From NCBI RefSeq assembly GCF_022484265.1, contig NZ_JAKVLR010000001.1, positions 868,001-932,000 on the forward strand: 64,000 nt of DNA, given 5' to 3'. The first letter of the stretch is position 1; every line of letters starts with the position of its first letter. Of the stretch, positions 1-8,899 are shown one piece after another. The translations under genes were made by a program, and so were the position numbers. The notes beneath the pieces were generated by a model. It saw only the letters and a program-made list of their open reading frames with translations, made no database searches and was not told where the DNA came from. Source of the stretch: Companilactobacillus sp. Its GTDB lineage: Bacteria; Bacillota; Bacilli; Lactobacillales; Lactobacillaceae.

Positions 1-47
1 CACGGACTCCAAAAGCGATTTACGCCCTCCACCGGCAGTGAACCACG

Positions 48-81
48 AAAAAAAGCATCAAGGCACAAGCCCTGACGCTTT
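48..81 (-). terminator. Rho-independent terminator of glmS
   Basis: Read on the minus strand, an 11-bp stem (two G-U pairs, loop TTGT) is followed by a run of seven T. It lies about 25 bases beyond the glmS stop codon. Positions 1-47 to its left hold no gene that I can see. Confidence 0.8.
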
Positions 82-104
82 AAACAAAATTTGAATTTTA
101 AAAC

Positions 105-1916
105 CTATTCAACTGTAACACTCTTAGCCAAGTTACGAGGCTTGTCAACATCGTTACCACGTTCAAGAGCAGCATAATAAGCAATCAATTGAGCAGGAAC
201 AACACTAACAATAGGTGAGATCATTTCGTCGATTGAAGGAAGAACCACTTGGTCACCTTCTTGAGCGTACTTCTTACTTGAGATAACAAGTACATGGCCA
301 CCACGAGCTTCAACTTCTTGGATATTTCCACGAGTATGAGCAGCACCAATACCATCATTTACATAAGCGAACACTGGAACGCCTTTTTCAATAAGTGAGA
401 TAGTACCATGCTTCAATTCACCAGCAGCGAATCCTTCAGCATGAATGTATGAAATTTCTTTCAATTTCAATGATGCTTCAAGTGAGAGTGCATAATCGAT
501 ACCACGACCGATGTAGAATGCATCCTTCTTGCCAGCTAAGTAGTCATGAGCAATTTTTTCAAATCTATCTTTTTCATCAACGATAGTTTGAATAGCATTG
601 GCTGCTAATGAAAGTTGACCTTGGAGATCAAAGTCCTTAGCTAATTGAACACCCTTATATTCACCCATTGCTTTAGCAAGCACAGCTTCCACGGCAATGT
701 TAGCTGTGTATGCTTTTGTTGAAGCAACAGCAATTTCAGGTCCGGCTAATAATTCCATAGTGTATGTAGCTTCACGTGAAAGTGTTGAGTTAGGTACGTT
801 TGTCATTGTCAAACTGTGATAGCCTAATTCGTTAACACGAACTAATACTTGTCTACTATCGGCTGTTTCACCTGATTGTGATAGGAAGATAAAGAATGGT
901 TTTTGAGAAAGTTTTGGCATATGGTAACCAAATTCACTAGCCAATTCAACGTCGACTGGAACATCTGCCAAGTTTTCAAAAATATCCTTACCAACTAAGG
1001 CTGCATTGTAACTAGTACCAGCAGCAACGATGTATAGACGGTCAGCTTCAGAAACATCTTTCAACATCTTTTGGTCAACCTTAATGTCTTTTCCATCGAA
1101 GTAATGTGATGAGATCTTTCTCATTGTAGCTGGTTGTTCATCAATTTCCTTGAGCATGTAGTTTGCGTATGTTCCTTTAGAAATATCTGAGGCATCCAAG
1201 TTAACTGTGTATGGATCTCTTTGAACGGCTTTACCATCAAGTGTTGTGATGCTTACGTTGTCTTTCTTCAAGATAACAACTTCGCCATCATGAATTTCAA
1301 CAAATTTGTGTGTGCTCTCAAGCATAGCCATAGCATCAGAACAAATTACGTTAAATCCATCGCCTAAACCAATTAGCAAAGGACTCTTATTCTTAGCAAC
1401 AAAGATACGATCTGGTTGTTCTCTATCAACCATAGCAAATGCGTATGAGCCTTCAAGAAGTGACAATGCCTTTCTGAAAGCTGATTCAGCATCCATGTTT
1501 TCTTTAGTTGCAAAGTAATCAACTAATTGAACAGCAACTTCAGTATCTGTTTGACTGACAAACTTGAAATCGCTGAGATATTTCTCTTTAAGTTCAGCAT
1601 AGTTTGTCAAAACACCGTTGTGTACTAAATAGAAACGGTTGTCTTGTGAATAATGTGGGTGAGCATTTTCAACAGTTGGTTGACCATGAGTTGCCCAACG
1701 TGTATGTCCAATTCCCATTTCACCTTGTACTTCTGGTCCAACTTCTTTTTCAAGTTGACTGATCTTTCCAACTTCTTTTACAAGGAAGTCCTTACCTTTT
1801 TCATTATTTACATAAATCCCGGCTGAATCATAGCCACGATATTCCAATTTTTCTAGTCCATTTAATAAAATTTTAGTTGTATTATCGTTACCAACTACTC
1901 CAACAATTCCGCACAT
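105..1916 (-). CDS. glmS: Glutamine--fructose-6-phosphate aminotransferase (isomerizing)
   Basis: Converts fructose-6-phosphate and glutamine to glucosamine-6-phosphate, the committed step to UDP-GlcNAc for the cell wall. The 603-residue length is normal for the family. The protein opens MCGIVGVVG; Cys2 is the expected N-terminal nucleophile of the class II glutaminase domain (about residues 1-220). Two SIS sugar-phosphate isomerase domains follow (about 285-420 and 455-590), and the C-terminus DKPRNLAKSVTVE is typical. The ATG is preceded by TAGGAGA at 6-7 bases. The gene is transcribed alone from its own promoter with TGGTATA-type repeats (see the promoter entry), and a terminator closes it. 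glmM, which acts next in the pathway, is the neighbouring gene but belongs to a separate transcript with its own terminator. Confidence 0.97.
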   Translation of the reverse strand: MCGIVGVVGNDNTTKILLNGLEKLEYRGYDSAGIYVNNEKGKDFLVKEVGKISQLEKEVGPEVQGEMGIGHTRWATHGQPTVENAHPHYSQDNRFYLVHNGVLTNYAELKEKYLSDFKFVSQTDTEVAVQLVDYFATKENMDAESAFRKALSLLEGSYAFAMVDREQPDRIFVAKNKSPLLIGLGDGFNVICSDAMAMLESTHKFVEIHDGEVVILKKDNVSITTLDGKAVQRDPYTVNLDASDISKGTYANYMLKEIDEQPATMRKISSHYFDGKDIKVDQKMLKDVSEADRLYIVAAGTSYNAALVGKDIFENLADVPVDVELASEFGYHMPKLSQKPFFIFLSQSGETADSRQVLVRVNELGYHSLTMTNVPNSTLSREATYTMELLAGPEIAVASTKAYTANIAVEAVLAKAMGEYKGVQLAKDFDLQGQLSLAANAIQTIVDEKDRFEKIAHDYLAGKKDAFYIGRGIDYALSLEASLKLKEISYIHAEGFAAGELKHGTISLIEKGVPVFAYVNDGIGAAHTRGNIQEVEARGGHVLVISSKKYAQEGDQVVLPSIDEMISPIVSVVPAQLIAYYAALERGNDVDKPRNLAKSVTVE

Positions 1917-1931
1917 AGTAAATCTCCTAAA

Positions 1932-2112
1932 AGTGGTATAGTTTATTCATATGTATTGGTATAGTTCATTTTTGGTTACCAATATTTGATTTGAACAACT
2001 ATTACTGTACTAATTCAGTGGGATTATGTCAACAATTTTTAATTTTTTTGTTAAATATATAACAATAATGGTACAGGTGGTACATACCGGTATGGATATT
2101 GGTATAACCACG
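1932..2112 (-). promoter_or_regulatory. glmS promoter with clustered GntR/NagR-type operator sites
   Basis: On the minus strand TTGACA (2027-2032) and TACAGT (2004-2009) are separated by exactly 17 bases, giving a good sigma-A promoter about 90 bases before glmS. Around it lie related plus-strand motifs: TGGTATAG at 1934-1941 and 1957-1964, GGTTACCAATA at 1974-1984, GTGGTACATACCGGTATGG at 2077-2095 and ATTGGTATAACCACG at 2098-2112. These resemble sites of the GntR-family NagR/YvoA/DasR regulators of amino-sugar genes, which is known family biology. That glmS is controlled this way here is an inference. The rest of the 400-base gap between glmS and glmM holds only the glmM terminator. Confidence 0.65.
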
Positions 2113-2265
2113 AAAGAATTTTTGATTTAAAAATTAATTACCGATGTAAATATCATGCTGTGTTTCAGAAATTTAAAGTCAGGTTTAGAACTATTCTAGT
2201 TTGGAACGTAGATCAAATAGATCGTTGTCGTAAACGCAACTCGCCATTATCAATGATTTTTCCAA

Positions 2266-2299
2266 TAAAAAAGCTTGATACCATTGATAGTATCAAGCT
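2266..2299 (-). terminator. Rho-independent terminator of the cdaA-cdaR-glmM operon
   Basis: A perfect 10-bp stem (AGCTTGATAC / GTATCAAGCT, 8-base loop) is followed on the minus strand by six T. It lies 17 bases after the glmM stop and separates this operon from glmS. Confidence 0.88.
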
Positions 2300-2315
2300 A
2301 ATTGATTTTTGAATA

Positions 2316-3671
2316 TTATGCACCCATGTCCTTTTTCACGACATCAGCGATTCTTTCCGTATATTCATTAACTTTTTCTTCAGTTGCGGCTTCGCACATT
2401 ACACGAAGCAATGCTTCTGTACCACTAGGACGTACTAGAACACGGCCATCGCCATCCATCTCTTCTTCAACCACTTTGATTGCGTCAAGGATGTCTTTAT
2501 GTTCTTTCCAGTTGTTCTTGTCAGTTACAGGAACATTGATCAAACGTTGTGGATAGATCTTAACTGGGGCAGCCAATTCTTTCAAGCTCTTGCCGGTTTC
2601 TTTCATAACGTGCAACAAATGGATACCAGTCAACATTCCATCACCAGTATTCATGTATTCAAACAATACGACGTGTCCTGATTGTTCTCCACCGATGTTG
2701 TAATTGTTCTCACGGATTGATTCAACCACGTGACGGTCTCCAACGGCAACTTGGACATACTTCATGTCGTTTGCTTCAATCGCCTTATAAAGTCCCATAT
2801 TGCTCATTACAGTAGTTACGATAGTATCCTTTTTCAAGCGTCCGCCATCATGCATGTACTTACCGAGGATGAACATGATCTTATCGCCATCGACAATATT
2901 TCCGTCTTCATCAACGGCAATACAACGGTCTCCGTCACCATCAAAAGCCAATCCGGCAACTGCATCTGAATCTTTGACCTTTTGAGCCAATTGTTCTGGA
3001 TGAGTTGAACCAACATGGTCGTTAATGTTGATGCCATCTGGATGAGAAGCCATGATATCAAAGTCAGTATTCAAGTCTGCAAAAAGCGTGCTGGCCAAAC
3101 GGCTAGTTGATCCGTTAGCTGTATCGAGTACGATGTTCATGCCGCTTAAATCATCTGAAACTGTTTGTTTCAAGAATTGAAGATATTTTTGAGCACCTTC
3201 TGGATAATCAGAAACTGTTCCTAGACCTTCAGCTGAAGGTCTTGGCAAGGTATCTTCTTTTGCATCGAGCAACTCTTCGATTTCATCTTCAACGTCGTCA
3301 GGAAGTTTGTATCCGTCTGATCCAAAGAACTTGATACCATTATCTGAAGCTGGATTGTGAGATGCTGAGATCATGATACCTGCATCAGCTGAAACTGCAC
3401 GAACTAAATATGCGACAGCTGGTGTTGTAACAACATTCAAATTCAAGACTTCGATTCCAACTGATAACAATCCTGAAATCAAACTGTCTAACAACATTTG
3501 ACCTGAAATACGTGTATCTCTAGCTACTAAGACACGTGGTCGGCTGTTTTCATTTTGAGAATGCTGTGTCAGTACGTATCCACCAGCACGACCTAGTTTA
3601 AATGCTAGTTCTGGTTTTAATTCTTTGTTAGCAATACCTCTAACACCGTCTGTTCCAAAATACTTTGTCAT
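2316..3671 (-). CDS. glmM: Phosphoglucosamine mutase
   Basis: Interconverts glucosamine-6-phosphate and glucosamine-1-phosphate on the way to UDP-GlcNAc. The 451-residue length is standard. The start MTKYFGTDGVRGIAN is diagnostic. The active-site loop ISASHNP puts the phosphoserine at about Ser104, the metal loop FDGDGDR lies in the middle, and the C-terminal phosphate-binding RPSGTEALLRV closes domain 4. It is the third gene of cdaA-cdaR-glmM, an arrangement conserved across Firmicutes in which CdaR and GlmM are known to modulate the diadenylate cyclase CdaA. The gap to cdaR is 20 bases, so co-transcription is very likely. Confidence 0.97.
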   Translation of the reverse strand: MTKYFGTDGVRGIANKELKPELAFKLGRAGGYVLTQHSQNENSRPRVLVARDTRISGQMLLDSLISGLLSVGIEVLNLNVVTTPAVAYLVRAVSADAGIMISASHNPASDNGIKFFGSDGYKLPDDVEDEIEELLDAKEDTLPRPSAEGLGTVSDYPEGAQKYLQFLKQTVSDDLSGMNIVLDTANGSTSRLASTLFADLNTDFDIMASHPDGININDHVGSTHPEQLAQKVKDSDAVAGLAFDGDGDRCIAVDEDGNIVDGDKIMFILGKYMHDGGRLKKDTIVTTVMSNMGLYKAIEANDMKYVQVAVGDRHVVESIRENNYNIGGEQSGHVVLFEYMNTGDGMLTGIHLLHVMKETGKSLKELAAPVKIYPQRLINVPVTDKNNWKEHKDILDAIKVVEEEMDGDGRVLVRPSGTEALLRVMCEAATEEKVNEYTERIADVVKKDMGA

Positions 3672-3691
3672 AAATATACTACCCCCAACGT

Positions 3692-4831
3692 TTAATCGTT
3701 TGCGTTGCTTTCGTTATTTTCATTATTTGTTGAATTACTGTTGCCGTTTGGATTATTGTTTCCGTTACTTGTTGTACTGCTATTAGAACTACCTTCGCTG
3801 GTATTGGAATTTGTATTAGAGCTACTTCCATTTCCTGGCGAGGGTTTACTATTGCTGCCAGTTCCATTAGTTGAGCTGACGGTTATGTTAACTAAGATCA
3901 AATCTGGATCAGAAGAAACTATTTGTCCCTTCAAGGCATCCGCAACATTAATACTGTGTTTCGAATTATTTGTAACTCCAGAAATATCCACTGGTATGTT
4001 GATCGAATCTTCAATTGCATCTAACTGTTTCTGAGTACCAAAAACTGTGATAGTGGTCACATCAGAATCAAAGGAGAAATTCATTCCCGTCGGTGAATCC
4101 CCCTGCTGGGTAAAATTTATAGAGACCTTCTTACTAGGCAAGTTGATTGGAATTTTAACATGCGCAGTTTGTGGCTCTAGGGTAACATTTAATGTCTTGC
4201 CATTTTTATCCAGAGCTTGGATCAATACTTCTTGATCAAAAGTATTCTTGATCCCTTTAGGCAATATTGGTTTAACAATCAATTTCTTGATTTTCTTAAC
4301 GTCGCTTGCTGCACCAGTTACTTTAACTGTATCTGGAGATACGACTGGTTTGCCAGCACTATATCCAGAAGCGATTGAATTCTTATTGAACTGAACGTTA
4401 ACCGGCAATGACTTAGTCATCCGCTTCTGAATGTTGATATTAACGTACTTCGGTTTAATTGTGTAAGTAAGTTCTGAGTTAAGACCATTTTGTTGAATCC
4501 TAACTTTGTGCTTTCCAGGTAAATATTGTCTTAAGTTAAGATAAACACTAAAGTTTTGTGTGTTCTTCGTCGCTGTGACCAAAGCCGATGGTCCTTCAAT
4601 CGTCACTTTGACTGATTGAGGATATCCAGTGATGTAGTAGGCATCAGTGTTGGCTTGGACTTGCAATGGAACGGTCATGGTTGCTTTAGTGTTGACCGTG
4701 GATTGATTCGACTGATTAGAGTCTCTAGTTGAACCAACCCCAGGAGTACTGACCATAAAAAACAGCCACAGTGCTCCACAAAGGGAGATGAATGCATAGA
4801 AATAATTACTATTGATTATCTTCTTCATCAT
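3692..4831 (-). CDS. cdaR: CdaA regulatory protein CdaR (YbbR-domain protein)
   Basis: Membrane-anchored extracytoplasmic protein that regulates diadenylate cyclase CdaA in Firmicutes. The start is set at the ATG with GGGAGGAG 5-8 bases upstream (a second ATG follows at 4828). A longer frame from 4903 would lie inside cdaA and lacks a ribosome site. A single transmembrane helix covers about residues 8-25, followed by several YbbR beta-rich repeats (about 50-320). The last 60 or so residues are an odd low-complexity tail made almost only of Ser, Asn, Gly and Thr, ending in acidic residues; this is not part of the YbbR fold and may span the wall. The start overlaps the cdaA stop by 23 bases, suggesting translational coupling. 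Confidence 0.92.
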   Translation of the reverse strand: MMKKIINSNYFYAFISLCGALWLFFMVSTPGVGSTRDSNQSNQSTVNTKATMTVPLQVQANTDAYYITGYPQSVKVTIEGPSALVTATKNTQNFSVYLNLRQYLPGKHKVRIQQNGLNSELTYTIKPKYVNINIQKRMTKSLPVNVQFNKNSIASGYSAGKPVVSPDTVKVTGAASDVKKIKKLIVKPILPKGIKNTFDQEVLIQALDKNGKTLNVTLEPQTAHVKIPINLPSKKVSINFTQQGDSPTGMNFSFDSDVTTITVFGTQKQLDAIEDSINIPVDISGVTNNSKHSINVADALKGQIVSSDPDLILVNITVSSTNGTGSNSKPSPGNGSSSNTNSNTSEGSSNSSTTSNGNNNPNGNSNSTNNENNESNAND

Positions 4832-5675
4832 GACGATCTCCTCCCTTCTTACGACGGCCGACCCGGAAAATGTCGGAGATTGAATGATTCTCGTTTTCAC
4901 CATCTTCAGATAACTGTGCGTGAAGGTACTTCAAGTAGTCTTCACGAGAAAGATCAAGCATCATGTGACCATTTCTAGTGATCATGACGCCACCAGTTTC
5001 TTCAGAGACGACGATGGTGATTGAATCGGTTACTTCACTAATACCTACTGCAGCCCGGTGTCTTGTTCCTAATTCTTTAGGAATCGTGTTGCTTTCTGAC
5101 AACGGTAAATATGCGGCAGCAACTGATATTCGATTTTTTCGGATAATAACAGCTCCATCATGAAGCGGCGTATTCGGAATAAATATATTGATCAAAAGCG
5201 CTCCTGTGACTTCCGCATCCAAATCAATACCAGTCTCGACGTATTCTTCAAGTCCAGTATTCATTTCCAATGTGATCAAGGCACCGATTCTACGCTTGCT
5301 CATATATTGAATCGCCTGATCTAAACTTTCGATCAGATGATTTTTCGTCTTGCCTTCTTCATTACTTCTAGAACTGAAAAATGGCATTCGGCCTAGATGT
5401 TCGAGTCCACGTCTTATTTCTGGCTGGAAAATTACAACAATAATAATAACTCCCCAGTTGATCAGTTGGTCCATCAAGAATGACACAGTGTGCAAGTTTA
5501 AAGCCCAACTGATGATCTTGATCAAAAATATGACAACGATACCCTTCAATAATTGAACCGCTTTGGTTCCACGGATCATTGAGAGCACCTTGTAGAGAAC
5601 ATACCAGACAACCAAAATATCGGCTAAATTAGCAAGGTTTTGCAATGTAAAAATATTGCTAGGCGTTAAATTCAT
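4809..5675 (-). CDS. cdaA: Diadenylate cyclase CdaA (c-di-AMP synthase)
   Basis: Makes cyclic di-AMP from two ATP; the messenger controls potassium and osmolyte balance and wall homeostasis. From the ATG at 5675 (preceded by AAGAGGGG) the protein has 288 residues. Three hydrophobic helices occupy about residues 12-85. The DAC domain follows, with the catalytic DGA at 173-175 and RHR at 205-207. An upstream in-frame start at 5717 is rejected because it lies in the promoter and has no ribosome site. First gene of the operon with cdaR and glmM; an extended -10 promoter sits just upstream. Confidence 0.96.
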   Translation of the reverse strand: MNLTPSNIFTLQNLANLADILVVWYVLYKVLSMIRGTKAVQLLKGIVVIFLIKIISWALNLHTVSFLMDQLINWGVIIIVVIFQPEIRRGLEHLGRMPFFSSRSNEEGKTKNHLIESLDQAIQYMSKRRIGALITLEMNTGLEEYVETGIDLDAEVTGALLINIFIPNTPLHDGAVIIRKNRISVAAAYLPLSESNTIPKELGTRHRAAVGISEVTDSITIVVSEETGGVMITRNGHMMLDLSREDYLKYLHAQLSEDGENENHSISDIFRVGRRKKGGDRHDEEDNQ

Positions 5676-5703
5676 AATTTTTACCCCTCTTAGCTCGAAA
5701 TCA

Positions 5704-5712
5704 ATTATAGCA
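5704..5712 (-). promoter_or_regulatory. Extended -10 promoter of cdaA-cdaR-glmM
   Basis: The minus strand carries TGCTATAAT, an extended -10 element, 28 bases before the cdaA ATG. No strong -35 is seen at 17 bases, which is tolerated by extended -10 promoters. It lies in the 78 bases between the antiporter stop and cdaA. Confidence 0.5.
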
Positions 5713-5753
5713 AACAATAAATATTATAAAAGTCCCATTGGTCAACATTCTAG

Positions 5754-7880
5754 CTACTGAATGTCGTAATTAATGACTTCCTCGCTGTAATTGATGTTTT
5801 TACGAAGGTTATTAGCAGTTATCCGGCTAATCTTACCTTGCTCTAATAGATCTTGTACAAAAGCTCTTTGGTAACTTAATGCATTAACCTCGAGATTTAC
5901 TCTCTCGATGTTAAATGCTTCAGAACGATTGCGACGCTTACCTTGAAGAAGTTCAAGACGTTCTTCATAATGACGCTGGAACAAATAAAGCAAGTTGTCG
6001 TAGACAACGTTCTCATCGTCATCTTCTAGTTCACGAAGTTTTGCTAAAGCTCTCTTTGAACCAGCAATCGCAATCTTGATTGCATCGCGATTGTATTGAA
6101 CCACTTCTTCTCGTTTCGTGAACGGCAAGTTAATAACCTTGGTGATTTCTTTAAGCGTTCTACGGACGTAGGCCATGATAAATTCAACCGATTGATTGTA
6201 ACTATGTTTGACTAAACCACGTTTGTATTTTTCGATCCGCTTAATGGCAGTTTCGTAGGCATCTTCAGAAATTTCATTGCTGTCATGTAATTCTTCGATT
6301 GCTTCAAGTTCGCAATTTAAACAAATATCCCAGAGTTCAGCATCCTTTTTACCCTTAACTCGTTTTTTGCTGATTGGATTTGGTCCATCCGATTGCAATT
6401 GAGCATTGTGTAAATTAAAGACATATTCGGCAATCACAGTCGTATAAACTTGATTACGTTTATCGACGTTTTCTTCGCGTAATTTATTAATAGTTTTTTC
6501 AATGACGATCCTGTTAGCTTCATCAACGTTCAATTCAGTTGTAGCAACTACTTCAGTGTTATCAGCTTCATCATCGATATCATCTTCGTCAGTGTTGATA
6601 GAGTTACCACGATAAGTAATCGGTGCAGTATTCTTGGTGATCAACGGAATCAAGATCGTTGCACCCAGCAAACTGTAAATAATTACTGAACTAGCGATGA
6701 ATAATAGCAAGGTCCGAGCTGGAAAGGCTGCACCACTATTAGTTACGAATGGCAATGACAAGACACCGACCATAGTAACGGCACCACGTACTCCAGATAT
6801 TCCTGACATTAAACAATAGTAGAATCTTGCTCTTGAGAATAAATTGAAGTCAGTCCGATCAGATCTTTCAAAGAAGGTTGAGTAAAAGTAGCTCCAGGCA
6901 AATCTGATGACTACTAGCATGATCCAGATCACGAAGGCAAATCCTAAAGCCTTGATCGTATTCATACTTTGATTGTGGATCAATTCTTCCATGGCAAATG
7001 GAATCTCGATACCTAGTAAGACGAAAACGAATCCGTTTAATAGGTAAACTAGCATGTCCCAAGTTCTTGACGTGACCAATCTGATTTCTGGGCTGAAGGC
7101 ACCAGTCGTTCTGCTAGAAGAAATATTCATGATACCAGCAATAACCACGGCTACAACACCGGAAACGTGAAGTAGATCTTCAGCGATATAGTAAATGATA
7201 AATGGAATCAAAATTTGAATGATAGCGTGAAGAATCGAGTCATCAACACCTTGGTTGATCAAATATAACCGAACCCCGTTGAAGATCCAAATCATGATCG
7301 CACCCGCTAGAGCACCAACAATTGAAATATAGAAAAAGTCGATTGTGGCATTACTGAGTGAAAACACACCAGTAACAGTCGCTGCAACGGCATACTTAAA
7401 ACAAATCAAACCAGATGCATCGTTGATCAAACTTTCTCCACTTAACAGATGCATCAGTTTATCCGGTAATTTAGCTTTTTTGGCAATGGATTGCACAGCA
7501 ATTGGGTCAGTTGGCGACAAAATTGCAACCAACGTAAACGCAGTTGCCCAAGGCAAACTTGGTACTAACCATTTAACCAATGCCCCACCAACGATGGTTG
7601 AAATAATAACCAGGATGATGGCATTGCCCATGATGGGGCCCTTTAATTTCCACAGTTCCTTTTTAGGGAACCGATTCCCATCATTAAATAGGATCGGCGC
7701 AATAAAGACTAATAGGAACCATTCAGTATTGACCATGATCTTGACATTTATAGTCAAGGCAGCAATCACGCCGGCTGCGATCTGAATCAAACTGGCTGGG
7801 ATCGAAACAAAGTAGTGACTAATAATGTTAGCCACGATCAATAATGAAATAATCAGAATGATTGTTTCAACTATTTGCAC
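5754..7880 (-). CDS. CPA1-family Na+(K+)/H+ antiporter (NhaP type)
   Basis: Integral membrane cation/proton exchanger for pH and ion homeostasis. About twelve hydrophobic segments cover the first 410 residues, with the CPA1 signatures SPTDPIAVQS and ESLINDASG in the core. A hydrophilic, acidic-to-basic cytoplasmic tail of about 290 residues follows. Two GTG starts compete. The one at 7889 has the sequence AAGGTGG directly abutting it, whereas the GTG at 7880 places that Shine-Dalgarno-like sequence 9 bases upstream, so 7880 (708 residues) is preferred. It overlaps the end of murB by 14 bases and is probably co-transcribed with it. Ion preference cannot be read from sequence. It is more distant from the two tandem antiporters near 38-41 kb than they are from each other. 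Confidence 0.88.
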   Translation of the reverse strand: MQIVETIILIISLLIVANIISHYFVSIPASLIQIAAGVIAALTINVKIMVNTEWFLLVFIAPILFNDGNRFPKKELWKLKGPIMGNAIILVIISTIVGGALVKWLVPSLPWATAFTLVAILSPTDPIAVQSIAKKAKLPDKLMHLLSGESLINDASGLICFKYAVAATVTGVFSLSNATIDFFYISIVGALAGAIMIWIFNGVRLYLINQGVDDSILHAIIQILIPFIIYYIAEDLLHVSGVVAVVIAGIMNISSSRTTGAFSPEIRLVTSRTWDMLVYLLNGFVFVLLGIEIPFAMEELIHNQSMNTIKALGFAFVIWIMLVVIRFAWSYFYSTFFERSDRTDFNLFSRARFYYCLMSGISGVRGAVTMVGVLSLPFVTNSGAAFPARTLLLFIASSVIIYSLLGATILIPLITKNTAPITYRGNSINTDEDDIDDEADNTEVVATTELNVDEANRIVIEKTINKLREENVDKRNQVYTTVIAEYVFNLHNAQLQSDGPNPISKKRVKGKKDAELWDICLNCELEAIEELHDSNEISEDAYETAIKRIEKYKRGLVKHSYNQSVEFIMAYVRRTLKEITKVINLPFTKREEVVQYNRDAIKIAIAGSKRALAKLRELEDDDENVVYDNLLYLFQRHYEERLELLQGKRRNRSEAFNIERVNLEVNALSYQRAFVQDLLEQGKISRITANNLRKNINYSEEVINYDIQ

Positions 7881-8787
7881 GGACTTCACCCACCTTATCT
7901 TCTCCTATAATTCTAACTTCTGTGTGTAGTTCAACATCAAATTTCTCTTTGACTGTTTTCTGGATCAAATGGATCAGATCCATATAATCAGTTGCTGTAG
8001 CATGATTGATATTTACGATAAAGCCGGCATGCTTCATTGAAACTTGGGCCCCGCCGATGATCTTGCCTTGCAAACCAGCTTTGATGATCAATGGACCAGT
8101 GAAGTGTCCAACTGGACGTTGGAAAACAGAACCACAAGATGGATATTCCAAGGGTTGCTTTGACCGACGCAATGCGTTCAATCGATCCATTTCAGCTTGA
8201 ATATCTGCTTTATTTCCTGGTTTTAAAGCAAAAGTTGCACTGACGACAATTCCGCCGTTTCTTTGAATCAAGCTCTTACGATAATCAAACTCCATGTCAT
8301 CGTGATTGAATGTCTTGATTTCGCCATTTGGCATCAATACATCAGCCGACTCAAATACATCCCTGACTTCTCCACCATAGGCACCAGCGTTCATAAACAC
8401 GGCACCCCCGATACTTCCAGGTATTCCTGCAGCAAATTCCATACCGGTCAAACCAGCAGCTTGGGCAGCAATCGTCGTGTCGATGATCGTGGCTCCAGCC
8501 TCTGCGATAACTTTTTGACCATCGATCTTGATTTGGTTGAAATTAGGAAGGATAATCACAACGCCTCTAATACCACCATCCTTGATAATTAGGTTGCTAG
8601 CATTTCCGATAACAGTAATCTTAACATCATTGTCGCGGGCGACATTGACGATATCGACTAATTCTTGTCGTGTTTTGGGAAAAGCTAATGTGTCGGCATT
8701 TCCACCAGTTTTTGTGAAGGTATATTTACTTAAGGGTTCATTTAATTTAAATTCAATATTAGGTAATTCGTTAATTGGAAAATTCAT
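7867..8787 (-). CDS. murB: UDP-N-acetylenolpyruvoylglucosamine reductase
   Basis: FAD- and NADPH-dependent reduction of UDP-GlcNAc-enolpyruvate to UDP-MurNAc in peptidoglycan synthesis. 306 residues, standard for the short (type II) MurB found in Firmicutes. The N-terminal FAD-binding fold includes NASNLIIKDGG and AGIPGSIGGAVFMNAGAYGG. The C-terminal MurB domain carries YPSCGSVFQRP, whose serine is the expected proton donor, and HTEVRIIGE near the end with the catalytic glutamate. It is divergent from exoA across 112 bases. The antiporter gene overlaps its 3' end. Confidence 0.97.
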   Translation of the reverse strand: MNFPINELPNIEFKLNEPLSKYTFTKTGGNADTLAFPKTRQELVDIVNVARDNDVKITVIGNASNLIIKDGGIRGVVIILPNFNQIKIDGQKVIAEAGATIIDTTIAAQAAGLTGMEFAAGIPGSIGGAVFMNAGAYGGEVRDVFESADVLMPNGEIKTFNHDDMEFDYRKSLIQRNGGIVVSATFALKPGNKADIQAEMDRLNALRRSKQPLEYPSCGSVFQRPVGHFTGPLIIKAGLQGKIIGGAQVSMKHAGFIVNINHATATDYMDLIHLIQKTVKEKFDVELHTEVRIIGEDKVGEVRANS

Positions 8788-8899
8788 AATTTAACCATTC
8801 CTTATTGTACATAGACTACTTTTAATTTTAGCATACAGTCTGGAACATAACGAATAATCAAACATGCTGAACATGTTATTATTAAATAGGAGGTAGAAC

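Noticed and set aside
1917..2265. glmS ribozyme in the glmS leader
   Set aside because: The probable transcription start leaves only about 80 bases of leader, too short for the ribozyme core, and no conserved ribozyme sequence was recognised. Operator-like repeats explain the region better.
3705..4034. Plus-strand open frame of 109 residues opposite cdaR
   Set aside because: It is the antisense of the Ser/Asn low-complexity tail of cdaR, giving Leu-rich low-complexity sequence, with no ribosome site.
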